Assembly: GCA_026014815.1 (NCBI GenBank)
Contig: JAOZHP010000088.1
Span: 1 to 64,000 of the forward strand
Direction: 5' to 3'
DNA from: Candidatus Bathyarchaeota archaeon
GTDB taxonomy: Archaea > Thermoproteota > Bathyarchaeia > TCS64
Length of the DNA: 64,000 nucleotides
The number at the start of each line of letters is the position of its first letter. Position 1 is the first letter of the stretch. Positions 18,439-28,812 of the stretch are shown here, one piece after another. A model generated the notes under the pieces. That model was not told where the DNA came from, searched no databases, and worked only from the letters and a program-made list of their open reading frames with translations. A program made the translations under genes and the position numbers.

Positions 18439-18994
18439 GATCCCACAGGACCGTGTGGGCGTCCTCATCGGCCCCCATGGACAATCCAAGAAACGAATCG
18501 AGGCCACTCTCCTAGTAGACCTCACCGTAGACGGCGAGTCCGGTAACGTCGAGGTCAAAGTCCTCCCCGAGCAGACCGACGTCTCAGTAATATTCACCGC
18601 GAAAAACATGGTGAAAGCCATAGGCAGGGGATTTAGCCCCCAACGAGCCATGGCCCTCATGAACGAGGATAACGACCTCCTAGTCATCGACCTAGAAGAC
18701 TACGTTGGCACCAGTAAAAACGCTCAGGCAAGGATCAAGGGCAGGCTCATCGGTAAAGAGGGTAAGAGCAGGGAGCTCATAGAGGAGCTCACCGAGTGCC
18801 TCGTCAGCATCTACGGCGGCACAGTGGCCCTCATCGGTAGCTTCGAGATGCTTCCAGTCGCCAAGGAGGCCGTGGAGATGCTCATCAACGGTGCTTTCCA
18901 CAAGACCGTGTGGAATCACCTTTATGCTTATAGACGCAGATTGAAGAAGGAAAAGGGAGAGCTCTGGTACGAGCCCAAGAGAAGAAGGGAATAA
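18416..18994 (+). CDS. KH-domain RNA-binding protein (archaeal Pno1/Dim2-like)
   Basis: KIPQDRVGVLIGPHGQSKKRIEATL ... RIKGRLIGKEGKSRELIEELTECLVSIYGGTVALIGS; overlaps RIO1 and precedes Topo VI B. Confidence 0.93.
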   Translation: MEQKTYIKIPQDRVGVLIGPHGQSKKRIEATLLVDLTVDGESGNVEVKVLPEQTDVSVIFTAKNMVKAIGRGFSPQRAMALMNEDNDLLVIDLEDYVGTSKNAQARIKGRLIGKEGKSRELIEELTECLVSIYGGTVALIGSFEMLPVAKEAVEMLINGAFHKTVWNHLYAYRRRLKKEKGELWYEPKRRRE

Positions 18995-19000
18995 AACAGC

Positions 19001-20581
19001 ATGCCACAAGTAGAGTACCAATCAATCAGTCCGGCGGACTTTTTCTACCGTAACAGGGAGATCGCGGGCTTCAGTAACCCAAGCAGAGCCACCTACACGG
19101 CCGTAAGGGAGCTCATCGAGAACAGCATGGACGCATGCGAGGTGCAGCAGGTCCCAGCGGAGATATTCCTCAGGATAAGCGAGGTACCCGACAACAGGAA
19201 CACAGAGACCAAGATATACGTGATGCGTGTCGAGGACAACGGCACAGGATTACCAGCAGAACATATTCCCCAAGCCTTCGGTCAGGTATTCTACGGGAGC
19301 AAATACGAGCTCAAGCAGGCGAGGGGAACCTTCGGGCTGGGAGGAACAATGGCTGTACTCTATGGACAGATCACAACCCACAAACCGGTTCAGATCACGA
19401 GTAGCACGGGCGGTGACATCCACGAGTTTGTTATGAACATAGACATCCAGAATAACCGCGCCAACATACTCAAACACACAGTCAAGCAGAACCCTAGCGG
19501 ATGGAGAGGTACAGCGATCGAGTTACAGATGGACGGCGACTACAGCCGCATCATGTATCGCCTCATCGAGTACCTGAAACAAACAGCCATGGTCAATCCT
19601 TATGCGGATATAACATATATCGGCCCCAAGGGCCGTCTATACAAGTTTGAGCGAGGCACAGAGAAACTTCCACCACTGCCTGTAGGAGTGAAGCCGCACC
19701 CCCACGGCGTGGATGTAGAGGCATTCAGGCGGCTCATCTCCGTGACCAAGTCCAAGAACATGAAAACATTCATGATGGACAACTTCCAAGGCGTTGGAAA
19801 CAAGACCGCTGAACGGTTTCTTGAGCTAGCTCAGATAAGCCTGAAAGCAAGACCAAAGATGCTAAGCCCAGAGGACATCCTAAGGATAGTACGTTCCACC
19901 AAGGAGTATGGTAACTTTAAGCGTCCAGATGCAAGTTGCCTCAGCCCAATCGGTGAGGAGCTCATGGAGACCGGTATAAAGAAAGAGCTGGGACTCACTG
20001 ATGAGGACTACATCAAGGTAGTCACACGTAAGCCCAGCACATACCTCGGTTATCCCTTCATCGTGGAGGCGGCGGTAGCCACTGGGAAGAACGTTAGGAA
20101 GATGCACGGCTCAGGGATCACGACTTACCGTTTCGCCAACCGTATACCCCTTCTCTTTGATGAGAGCAGCGGCGTTGTCTGGAAGGCTGCGAACAAGAAC
20201 ATCAACTGGAAGACGTATAATGTGGAGAGCGACACAAGCGTAGTCGTCGCAGTCCACGTCTGCTCAACCAAGATACCCTATAAGAGCGTGGGCAAAGAGT
20301 TCATGGCCGATCAGCCTGAGGTTGAAAAAGAGATAACCAACGCCATCAGGGAGGCGGCGCGAGGCGTAAGAGGCTTCATGAGCCGAAGGTTCAGGCTCGC
20401 CCGGGAGAAGCGTAGACTAAACATATTCAACAAATTCTTACCTAAGATAGCCGAGTTCAGCGGTAGACTTGCTGAGAAAGATACTCCCAATATTGAGCCG
20501 CTTCTCAGAGTGGTGAGCACGGATATACATGAAGTGGAGAAAAAGCTAGAGGAGGTACCTGAGATTGTCGAAGAATCATAG
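19001..20581 (+). CDS. top6B: DNA topoisomerase VI subunit B
   Basis: GHKL ATPase motifs ELIENSMDACEV, RVEDNGTGLP, FGLGG; adjacent to subunit A. Confidence 0.97.
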   Translation: MPQVEYQSISPADFFYRNREIAGFSNPSRATYTAVRELIENSMDACEVQQVPAEIFLRISEVPDNRNTETKIYVMRVEDNGTGLPAEHIPQAFGQVFYGSKYELKQARGTFGLGGTMAVLYGQITTHKPVQITSSTGGDIHEFVMNIDIQNNRANILKHTVKQNPSGWRGTAIELQMDGDYSRIMYRLIEYLKQTAMVNPYADITYIGPKGRLYKFERGTEKLPPLPVGVKPHPHGVDVEAFRRLISVTKSKNMKTFMMDNFQGVGNKTAERFLELAQISLKARPKMLSPEDILRIVRSTKEYGNFKRPDASCLSPIGEELMETGIKKELGLTDEDYIKVVTRKPSTYLGYPFIVEAAVATGKNVRKMHGSGITTYRFANRIPLLFDESSGVVWKAANKNINWKTYNVESDTSVVVAVHVCSTKIPYKSVGKEFMADQPEVEKEITNAIREAARGVRGFMSRRFRLAREKRRLNIFNKFLPKIAEFSGRLAEKDTPNIEPLLRVVSTDIHEVEKKLEEVPEIVEES

Positions 20582-21650
20582 GAGTGATGCGGACCGTAAA
20601 CGGGAATCAATGGAGAAGAGCCTTACACAGTTAGGCAACCTCATCTATGAGCAGATCAACAACCAAGAGTTCCCCTGGATACACATGCAGAGCAGATCCA
20701 CTGACAACATCCTGTACGACACTAACCTTCGGCAGTACGTCCTCGGCCCACGGATGATAAGACGGCACAGCAGAAATATTCGTCACATCAGACCCTTCAC
20801 GCAGCTCATCTGGACGGCGTGGTTCGCCAAAGAACTCGTAACCCAGAAGAAGACAAGCACCCTCAGGGAGACCTACTACTCGGCTAGAGGTCAACGTGAC
20901 ATCGAGTACACCGACCAGCAGGAATCGGATAACATTATCACCGATCTGGAGGTCGCGTTGAACCGTGCTCGCGAGGACTTTAACATATTCCCAGCTGAGC
21001 GAAGCGCTATCTTCGGTGATCTCACTATCGAGTACACTGTACCCGGGTATGAGGGGCGGCGCACAAACCTCACGGATCACCCTGACGGCATAATGATCGG
21101 TCCAGCTATCACCAGCAGCGAGTTCATCGAGACATCTGCTGACAAGGTGCTCGTCATTGAGAAGGGCGCCATGTTCAACAGGCTCGTGGAAGAGAAGGCT
21201 CACGAGAAATTCAACGCGTTACTTATACAGACAGCGGGGCAGAGCCCAAGGTCCACCCGTGCCATCATTAATAGACTCTACACTGACTATAATCTCCCCA
21301 TCTACATCTTTACTGACGCTGACCCTTGGGGTTTACACATAGCCATGGTAATCATCAGCGGCAGCGCCAACGCGGCTCACCTCAGAGGACTCGCCACACC
21401 TGACGCCAAATGGATCGGTGTGCTCGGCAGCGACATATTGAACTACAAGCTGCCCACGGAGCCCCTCACTGAGTACGACCATAAACGGCTCTTTGAGCTA
21501 AAAGCGGACCCACGGTACAAGGACCAGTTCTGGCAGGACGAGCTTGACATACTTCTGAAGATCGAGCAGAAGGCGGAGCTGGAGGCGTTCAGCAAGTACG
21601 GCCTCACGTACATCGTGGACGAGTATCTCCCGGCCAAGCTGGAATCCTAA
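20565..21650 (+). CDS. top6A: DNA topoisomerase VI subunit A
   Basis: Spo11-like; ETYYSARGQ catalytic Tyr region; Toprim VLVIEKGAMFNRL and IYIFTDADPWGLHI. Confidence 0.97.
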   Translation: MSKNHRSDADRKRESMEKSLTQLGNLIYEQINNQEFPWIHMQSRSTDNILYDTNLRQYVLGPRMIRRHSRNIRHIRPFTQLIWTAWFAKELVTQKKTSTLRETYYSARGQRDIEYTDQQESDNIITDLEVALNRAREDFNIFPAERSAIFGDLTIEYTVPGYEGRRTNLTDHPDGIMIGPAITSSEFIETSADKVLVIEKGAMFNRLVEEKAHEKFNALLIQTAGQSPRSTRAIINRLYTDYNLPIYIFTDADPWGLHIAMVIISGSANAAHLRGLATPDAKWIGVLGSDILNYKLPTEPLTEYDHKRLFELKADPRYKDQFWQDELDILLKIEQKAELEAFSKYGLTYIVDEYLPAKLES

Positions 21651-21679
21651 CAGTTTTTATCTTCACAACCCACATTGTC

Positions 21680-21889
21680 TTGATCACCCAAATGTCAATG
21701 AGAATAAACCTCAGCCCTAGGGCCCTCGCCACGTTCCTCGTGGGCTTTGTATTCCTAGCCACAGGGTTCCTTCTAATTATGAACATCCTGAACACGGAGA
21801 CCGGAAAGATTAGCCCTACTATACTTACGCCCCTCGGCTACATAGTCATTATAGCTGGACTGGTTCTCATCACCTCACGGGATGAGTAA
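21680..21889 (+). CDS. Small two-TM membrane protein
   Basis: 69 aa, two hydrophobic helices; fits between top6A and the nucleotidyltransferase gene, overlapping the latter's start. Confidence 0.6.
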   Translation: MITQMSMRINLSPRALATFLVGFVFLATGFLLIMNILNTETGKISPTILTPLGYIVIIAGLVLITSRDE

Positions 21890-22646
21890 CATGAAGCATG
21901 TAAAGGGCGTCATCATGGCGGGAGGTATGGGCACCCGTTTCAAGCCCCTCAGTCACTACCTCCAGAAATGCATGATACCCATAGGTATCCACGAGAAGCC
22001 TATCATGGAGTACATCGTTAGGCTATATGAGCACCATAAGATCAATGACCTCGTGCTCTTGGTGGGGTACAAGCACCAGCAAATACAGAACTACTTCAAC
22101 GGCGGTGAACGCTTCGGCGTCAAAATGAAGTACATCGTAGACGACCCCAACCTCAAGGGAAGCGCAAACGCCACACTCAACGCTTACAGGCAAGGCGCCA
22201 TAACCGAGGACGACACGGCAGTCATCTACTATGGAGACATCATCAGCAACATCGACCTACGAGAGATGGTGGAGTTCCACCACGAATCCGAGGCAAAGGC
22301 AACGATAGCCCTAGCTCCAAGTTTAAAGATCAACGAAGGGGTGGCTGATATCAAGGGAGGCTGGATACATAAATTCAGAGAGAAACCCAATCTAGACCTC
22401 GCCATAAGCATTGGCATCTTGATTCTCGACGGCTCGGTGATGCCTGAGATGGAGCGTCTACAAGGAATGGGTCAACACGATTCCTTCGACATCATGGGTG
22501 ACGTCGTGCAGCACCTTGTCAACAGCGGAGAGAAGGTGGCGTCGTACATAACCGAGGCTTTCTGGTACGACATGGGCTCCATTGAGAGATATGAACGGCT
22601 CAGCACCGAAAAAATCGAGGAAGAGCTAGGGTTCCTCTTAAAGTAA
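21882..22646 (+). CDS. NDP-sugar nucleotidyltransferase
   Basis: GVIMAGGMGTRFKPLSHYLQKCMIPIGIHEKPIMEYIV. Confidence 0.93.
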   Translation: MSNMKHVKGVIMAGGMGTRFKPLSHYLQKCMIPIGIHEKPIMEYIVRLYEHHKINDLVLLVGYKHQQIQNYFNGGERFGVKMKYIVDDPNLKGSANATLNAYRQGAITEDDTAVIYYGDIISNIDLREMVEFHHESEAKATIALAPSLKINEGVADIKGGWIHKFREKPNLDLAISIGILILDGSVMPEMERLQGMGQHDSFDIMGDVVQHLVNSGEKVASYITEAFWYDMGSIERYERLSTEKIEEELGFLLK

Positions 22647-22706
22647 CAGAGGAACGTCGAAAAGCTTCTTAACTCTGATTCAGACTTCAATAACGGCGAT
22701 ATACTC

Positions 22707-23795
22707 TTGAAAGCTCTCGTTCTAGCAGGCGGATTCGGTACAAGGCTTAGACCTCTAAGTTGCAGCCGTCCCAAGACGCTTTTCCCTTTAGCTAACCAGC
22801 CCCTTATTGATTATACGCTTCAGAACCTCGTCAAGGGTGGCGTTGACACAGTGGTTCTCTCTGTCTATTATATGGCGGAGAACATCGTTCGCTACTTGGG
22901 ACCGACCAAGCACGATTTGGGTATCCTCTATTCACGTGAGCAGCGGCCCCTAGGAAAAGGTGGAGGAATAAAATATGCGGAGGATATGCTCAACGGGCAA
23001 GCCTTCGTAGTGATGAACGGCGACATCGTCACGGATCTTGATTTACGTCGGCTAATAAACTACCATAAAGAGAAAGGCGGGTTGGCTACCATCGCGCTAT
23101 ATCAAGTCAGGGACCCAAGCAGATATGGATGCGTAGAACTCGATAATGAGGGTAGAATCACAAGGTTCGTTGAGAAACCCGAGCCCGGGAGCGCGCCGAG
23201 CAACCTAATTAACGCAGGGATATACATCCTTGAACCCGAGGTACTAGAATACATGCCTCCCGGAAAGAAGTTTGACACAGAGGAAGACGTATTCCCGATT
23301 CTTGCTGAGGAGGGGAAGCTTTTCGGTTTCGAGTTCCACGGATACTGGACTGACATCGGAGTACCCGAGGAATACCTAAACGCAAACGCCAAGCTTCTCG
23401 CGAATCAGGAAAAAGGATCCACGAATCCAAACACAAACGTAGACCCCTCCGCCACCATCATAAAACCATGTATCCTAGGGGAGAATGTTAGTATAGGCGC
23501 AGAGTCTGTCATAGGTCCTAACGTGAGCCTCTCCGACAACGTTCACATCGGTAAAGGCTGCAGGATCCAGAACAGCATCATCTTCAGTGGAGCCACCATC
23601 GAGGATTATAGCAGCGTTCGGAACGCCATAATCGGCGAGAACGCGGTACTGGCGAAGTGGGTCAAGGTGGAATCAGGGAGCCTCATCGGCGACTACGCCC
23701 AGATAATGGACAGCGTCACCATCACTGAAGGCGTCAGCATCTGCCCGAGCACGACCATCGAAGAGAGCATCCTCCAGCCCAAGCTGGTGATGTAG
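22707..23795 (+). CDS. NDP-sugar pyrophosphorylase with left-handed beta-helix (hexapeptide) C-terminus
   Basis: ALVLAGGFGTRLRPLSCSRPKTLFPLANQPLIDYTL; C-terminal I-rich hexapeptide repeats. Confidence 0.94.
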   Translation: MKALVLAGGFGTRLRPLSCSRPKTLFPLANQPLIDYTLQNLVKGGVDTVVLSVYYMAENIVRYLGPTKHDLGILYSREQRPLGKGGGIKYAEDMLNGQAFVVMNGDIVTDLDLRRLINYHKEKGGLATIALYQVRDPSRYGCVELDNEGRITRFVEKPEPGSAPSNLINAGIYILEPEVLEYMPPGKKFDTEEDVFPILAEEGKLFGFEFHGYWTDIGVPEEYLNANAKLLANQEKGSTNPNTNVDPSATIIKPCILGENVSIGAESVIGPNVSLSDNVHIGKGCRIQNSIIFSGATIEDYSSVRNAIIGENAVLAKWVKVESGSLIGDYAQIMDSVTITEGVSICPSTTIEESILQPKLVM

Positions 23796-25153
23796 TGGCC
23801 AGGCTCTTCGGCAGCAACGGTGTCAGAGGCATCGTTAACCAAGAGTTCACAATAGAGCTAGCGTCGGGTTTAGCGGCCGCGGTTGGGCATCTTCTCGGCA
23901 AGGATATCGCAGTCGGGAGAGACGGTAGAACCAGTAGCCCAATGGTCCGGGATGCGGTGGTAAGCAGTCTTCTCAGTGTAGGATGCAACGTCCATGATCT
24001 TGGGGCTGTACCAACGCCGGCACTCCAGTACATGATTAAACACATGGGGTGGGACGGAGGCGTAATGGTTACCGCCAGTCACAATACCCCAGAGTTCAGC
24101 GGCATAAAGGTGGAGGCAGGCGACGGAGTAGAGGTCAGCAAGGATACAGAGGCCAAGATAGAGGAACTATACTTCAAGGGCGACCCCAAGCCGGTTACAT
24201 GGGACATGGTTGGACAGGTCTACTCATACGACTCCATGGACAGCTACATAGAGGCAGTGACCAGTCACGTTGACCTGGAAGCCATCAAGGAAAGAAGCTT
24301 CAAGGTGGTCCTCGACACGGGGAACGGCGTCGCCTCCATAACCGCACCAGAAATAGCTAGCAAGCTAGGCTGCGAAGTATTCACAATCAACACAGAGATA
24401 GATGGAACCTTCCCCGGGAGAGGAAGCGAACCAACCCCCGAGAATCTTGGTGCCCTCAAGGAACTCATGAAGGCCACAGACGCGGACCTTGGCGTAGGCT
24501 TCGACGGGGACGGTGACCGTAGCATCATCATGGATGAGCACGGCGTCGCCGTCTGGGGTGACAGCAGCCTCAGCCTCATAGCAGACTGGTACATGGAGAC
24601 CCACCCCGGGATAACCGTGGTCACCTCTGTGAGCACCTCGCAGCGCCTCGAACAAGTCGTAGAGGCCAAGGGAGGCAAGGTCCACTGGTGCAAGGTAGGA
24701 AGCGTACTCATCAGCCGCGCCATGGTGGATCTCGGCGCCCCTCTAGGTGGGGAGGAGAACGGGGGCATCATGTATGGCCCCTTTCTTCCCGTACGGGATG
24801 GCGCTATGGTGATGTCGCTCCTTCTTCACATCATGGCTGAGCGAGGTAAGCCGCTAAGCGAGCTGATAGCGGAGCAGCCCATGGGAGTCAAGGGCAAGGA
24901 CAAAATACCATGCCCGAACCACGTCAAGGACGAGGTGCTCAGACGGTTACCTGAGGTAGCGGACGCGCCGATAGTGGACACCACCGACGGCGTCAAGCTC
25001 ATCTGGGAAGATGATAGCTGGGTGATGGTAAGACCCAGCGGAACGGAGCCCATAGCAAGGGTCTATGCCGAGGCAGACACCGAGGAAAAGGTGAAGCAAC
25101 TCATCGAGGAGTACAAGAAGAAAGCCTCTGAACTCATCGAGTCACTCAAATAA
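23795..25153 (+). CDS. Phosphohexomutase (phosphoglucosamine/phosphomannomutase)
   Basis: VTASHNTPEFSGIK active-site Ser; GFDGDGDRS metal loop; GGEENGG; VRPSGTEPIARVYAE. Confidence 0.95.
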   Translation: MARLFGSNGVRGIVNQEFTIELASGLAAAVGHLLGKDIAVGRDGRTSSPMVRDAVVSSLLSVGCNVHDLGAVPTPALQYMIKHMGWDGGVMVTASHNTPEFSGIKVEAGDGVEVSKDTEAKIEELYFKGDPKPVTWDMVGQVYSYDSMDSYIEAVTSHVDLEAIKERSFKVVLDTGNGVASITAPEIASKLGCEVFTINTEIDGTFPGRGSEPTPENLGALKELMKATDADLGVGFDGDGDRSIIMDEHGVAVWGDSSLSLIADWYMETHPGITVVTSVSTSQRLEQVVEAKGGKVHWCKVGSVLISRAMVDLGAPLGGEENGGIMYGPFLPVRDGAMVMSLLLHIMAERGKPLSELIAEQPMGVKGKDKIPCPNHVKDEVLRRLPEVADAPIVDTTDGVKLIWEDDSWVMVRPSGTEPIARVYAEADTEEKVKQLIEEYKKKASELIESLK

Positions 25154-25232
25154 CCTTCTTGGTCACAAGATATGTTCACCTCCTATGATTAACAGTTAAA
25201 AATACGTGACTGTAACCTGACTCAGGGGACCG

Positions 25233-25738
25233 ATATTTGAGTTTAAGATTCGAGGCAGAGAGATAGAGAAGGATGGAAAGTTCTTCGAGATGATGAACTA
25301 GGAGTCTTTCAGGATCGAGTTCGTCAGGGATCAATCCATGAGCGATGAGGAGGCTTGGGGAAAATTCAAGGAGTTCGAGGAAAAAGATCCTCTTGCTCCA
25401 TGGGGATGTGGGCATCAAGTTTACTTCTCCGAGATAGATGAAGACCTCGCTGGAGTATAGTCTGGTTGGCTGAACATGTCCCCTTCGCGGCGTTCAAGCA
25501 TATGCATGCGTGGATCTATAATCTCCACATAGTTCCATACTATAGGAGGCATGGATTTGGGTCCAAGCTACTGGAGACCGCCGAGTCGTGGGCCAGAGAT
25601 CAAGGTTTCGACACGGTTGGGCTTCACGTGGCAGACTTCAATACCGCTGCGAGGAACCTATACGAATCTAAAGGGTACCAGCTCGTTGATACGCATAACT
25701 GGAGCTGTTTCTACGCGAATAAAAATGTGAGGCTATAG
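25233..25738 (+). pseudogene. GNAT-family N-acetyltransferase, damaged
   Basis: IFEFKIRGREIEKDGKFFEMMN*ESFRIEFVRDQSMSDEEAWGKFKEFEEKDPLAPWGCGHQVYFSEIDEDLAGV then -1 frame break at about 25455 into IVWLAEHVPFAAFKHMHAWIYNLHIVPYYRRHGFGSKLLETAESWARDQGF. Confidence 0.75.
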
Positions 25739-26476
25739 CCTCTTCAGATCCTCGATGAACTCGGCAAGGTCCTTGACAGCGCTTTCGACCAGTATTTTTC
25801 CCTTCTCTTTTGATGCCAAGGTAGGGTCGCCCAAGCTGCCGATGCTCGTGGACTCGTCGAAGTTGTAAGCCGCGGTTACTTTTCCTTTGTGTTTGGGGTT
25901 AATGCTGCTGTGCTCTGGGGTCCATTTCTCTGCTTTGTCAATTAGAATTCTGTGCCCTAGCTCCATGCCCACGCTGGTCTCTAGCTCGCATGCGTGGCCT
26001 CCCCTTTCCTGCTCTATCACCTTGGTGCCCTCTGCCCCGAACCCGTTGGGCATGGGGTACACCATTACGCTGTAAACCCGTTTACCTGTCTCGTCATCTA
26101 TCTCCCTTAGCGCCTGTTTGATGGGGTTGGTGTTGCCGCCATGGGCGTTCATGATGACTATCTTCTCGAAGCCATGATGGATGAGACTCTTGCATACATC
26201 CTTCAGGACGTTGACTAGGGTCTGGAAGGTAAGGGTCACGGAGCCCTTGAAGTTCATGTGGTGTGGCGAGTAGCCGTAGCTCATGAGAGGCGCGACTAGG
26301 ACGCCGGTCTTCTCTGCTACCCGTTTAGACATTTCCAGAGCCGTATAGGCGTCTGTGTCTATGGCCATGTGTTTTCCATGTTGTTCAGTGGCGCCCACCG
26401 GTAGGAGAACTATGTTGTTCTCTTTTAGGTACTCCTCGACCTCGGGTCTGGTAAGTTTGTATAGACGATTCTCCAT
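25733..26476 (-). CDS. Creatininase-family amidohydrolase (paralog 1)
   Basis: LLPVGATEQHGKHMAIDTDAYTA ... SPHHMNFKGSVTL ... IMNAHGGNTNPI. Confidence 0.93.
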   Translation of the reverse strand: MENRLYKLTRPEVEEYLKENNIVLLPVGATEQHGKHMAIDTDAYTALEMSKRVAEKTGVLVAPLMSYGYSPHHMNFKGSVTLTFQTLVNVLKDVCKSLIHHGFEKIVIMNAHGGNTNPIKQALREIDDETGKRVYSVMVYPMPNGFGAEGTKVIEQERGGHACELETSVGMELGHRILIDKAEKWTPEHSSINPKHKGKVTAAYNFDESTSIGSLGDPTLASKEKGKILVESAVKDLAEFIEDLKRL

Positions 26477-26521
26477 AATGTATCAAGGATAAGTTGGTCT
26501 AAGAGAAGATAAAATCTGGGC

Positions 26522-27475
26522 TCAAGTGAAAGACGGAGCGACCTCCTCGGCGAAGATCTTGGACTCCTTCCCTTGGTTCTCACCCATGAATCGAAGGATA
26601 AACATAGATACGCCTGCCTCCATGTACGCCTCGACCTGTTGAATAATCTGGTCAGGTGTACCATTCAATGGAGGACGCCTGTCTGCGGCAGCGTCACCGT
26701 ACCTTTCTTGAAGGTTCTTGGTGTACTTGTTGAGGTTCTTCTCTGCCTTGGTCTGATCCTCGCTGATCAAAACATAGCACGCCCAAGATCTGGTGATCTC
26801 ATCTGAATTTCTACCCACTTTCTTGCAGTGGCTTCTCAGAACCTCATCTTTGTGCTTAAAGTCCTCAGGTGACCTCATCCAGGCGGCAAAGTTGCTGATA
26901 TCCGCGTGTCTCGCCACGGTGCGCAGCGTCAGTTGCTCGCCGCTCCCTGCAAGCATTAATGGCGGATGTGGCTTCTGCACCGGTTTAGGTGAGCAATACG
27001 CATCCTCTATGCTGTAATGTCGTCCCTTGAAGCTTGGTGCTTCCATTGTCCACATCTTCTTGATTATCTGGGCTGCTTCATCCAGCCTTCTGACTCGTGC
27101 AGCGGGGCTATCAAACGGATACCCGTATGCCTTGAACTCGCCTTCGTGCCATCCTGTCCCGAGACCAAGTATCAGTCGTCCACCGCTTATGCTGTCCAGT
27201 GTTGCTGACATCTTAGCCATCAGGCTTGGATGCCTGAATGGGTTGCAGAGAACCAGTTGTCCAAGCTTTATTGTCTCAGTGTCAGCGGCGAGAGCCGACA
27301 TGGTGGTCCAGCACTCGTAACGGGGATCACCGGGGTTCTGGTACATCCCGATTACGTGGTCGCTTATCCAGGCGCTGCTGTAGCCGAGGGTTTCGCATTG
27401 CAGAAAATCGTTCAATATGTCTTGGTAGCTTGGGCGCTCTGCGCTGAGGAAAACTCCGAACTCTGGGGTTGGCAT
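26522..27475 (-). CDS. LLM-class flavin/F420-dependent oxidoreductase
   Basis: ETLGYSSAWISDHV ... TIKLGQLVLCNPFRHPSLMAKMSATLDSISGGRLILGLGTGWHEGEF. Confidence 0.92.
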   Translation of the reverse strand: MPTPEFGVFLSAERPSYQDILNDFLQCETLGYSSAWISDHVIGMYQNPGDPRYECWTTMSALAADTETIKLGQLVLCNPFRHPSLMAKMSATLDSISGGRLILGLGTGWHEGEFKAYGYPFDSPAARVRRLDEAAQIIKKMWTMEAPSFKGRHYSIEDAYCSPKPVQKPHPPLMLAGSGEQLTLRTVARHADISNFAAWMRSPEDFKHKDEVLRSHCKKVGRNSDEITRSWACYVLISEDQTKAEKNLNKYTKNLQERYGDAAADRRPPLNGTPDQIIQQVEAYMEAGVSMFILRFMGENQGKESKIFAEEVAPSFT

Positions 27476-27510
27476 GGTATGGAGATATTGTAGGGTGTAT
27501 TGACTTTTTC

Positions 27511-27762
27511 TCAGGGAATGATCTCGCAGCCATTATTGATCTCGGGGTAATCGAACGCGTCTACAGCTAGCATGTCTTCATCCATCAGTCTTCGTGTTAG
27601 AGGCACCTGCTTTTCGAGTTCACGGATCATATGCCTCGTGGTGTCACAGACCCTATAGAAGAGGTCTCTGCCCCAGAACATGGTCTTGTTGGCGAAGAGG
27701 CATCTGCCTCCACATACCCCGAGGTCATCACATTTACTGCATGGTGGTCCTACTTGTACTTG
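27511..27762 (-). pseudogene. C-terminal fragment of a radical SAM/SPASM-domain protein
   Basis: Reverse-strand open frame QVQVGPPCSKCDDLGVCGGRCLFANKTMFWGRDLFYRVCDTTRHMIRELEKQ...GCEIIP*, preceded in frame by TAA; cysteine pattern CxxC..x5.CxxxC is SPASM-like; no radical SAM N-terminus found adjacent. Confidence 0.65.
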
Positions 27763-28775
27763 TTAAGGATTTTTCTTAGCTCAAGTAACTCTTTCTCTGT
27801 AGCACTTTTCTGCATGTCTGTATACCAGTCATGCTGACCGTTGATCTCTTTCAGGTTCATGATGATCTTGATGCTCTTCTCTAGGTGACCCCGAATGTTC
27901 CCGTGCTCCCTCTCTACACCATTAAATAGCTCTGCCTGTCTCTCTGACCAGTCTCTAGGCTGGTCCAAGCCGGGGATATATCTAGGAATCATTCTCTCAA
28001 GTGTGTCTGAGGAAACTATGCTGCCTAGTTCCTTGTACTCGCCTGTGGCTAGATACAGGCTCTCATCAGGTCCATAGACACACATGTCATAGTTGTTGTG
28101 AGCCAGCTGGGTAAGGTCGCACAACGCGAAGCTAATTAATTTTATGTTCCGCTGTTCACAGAGAGCTCCTATCCTCTGTAACGATGGGATCGCAATGAAC
28201 CCGTAGAGGATGATAAGGTCAGGATGTATCCTGTGCTCGAAGCAATCATTGAGGGCTGCCTCCGCTGAGCGCCCAGTCGCGTATGTATCAGGGATTATGA
28301 GAGTGGATATCTTACTCATGTTATGGGGATAGTTCTTGTAGCTGACCTCTAGACTCCTATTGTCGTCGCTATGATCCCTGTAACCTGTTTTCTTGTACTC
28401 TGTTCTCACGCTGATTATGGGAACCTTGTAAGGCGTCGCTTCCGCTACCATGTAGCCTGCTCCCGCTCTGAGAATATGCATAATTGCGGTATCTTCCTTG
28501 GTGAGGAGCCCTAACTCATCTATAGACCTAACAAACTCACCTGCGATACCTAAACAATGGGCTCTGAGGGACTCTCCGACGATGTGGGGGTGACATGCGA
28601 TCATCTCAGCCTGTGGAGTATCAAGTATGTAGGATACGCCGGTGTAGCCTGATGGGATAAGATGTGAGTTCGTTACACTGTAGAGGTAGCTACCAGTATC
28701 CAGTTCGATATCTACGGGTTTAGTAGATCTGGTGTCCACTGGGAAATGCTTGATTACGTCGTCGATGCTGTCCAC
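27750..28775 (-). CDS. Phosphoribosyltransferase-like protein (UPRT-like) with helical C-terminal extension
   Basis: PRPP-loop-like STLIIPDTYATGRSAEAAL; ILRAGAGYMVAEATPYKVPIISVRTEYK. Confidence 0.65.
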   Translation of the reverse strand: MDSIDDVIKHFPVDTRSTKPVDIELDTGSYLYSVTNSHLIPSGYTGVSYILDTPQAEMIACHPHIVGESLRAHCLGIAGEFVRSIDELGLLTKEDTAIMHILRAGAGYMVAEATPYKVPIISVRTEYKKTGYRDHSDDNRSLEVSYKNYPHNMSKISTLIIPDTYATGRSAEAALNDCFEHRIHPDLIILYGFIAIPSLQRIGALCEQRNIKLISFALCDLTQLAHNNYDMCVYGPDESLYLATGEYKELGSIVSSDTLERMIPRYIPGLDQPRDWSERQAELFNGVEREHGNIRGHLEKSIKIIMNLKEINGQHDWYTDMQKSATEKELLELRKILNKYK

Positions 28776-28812
28776 ATCAAACTGATTCCATTTACCTGTA
28801 TTTATGTCAGCA

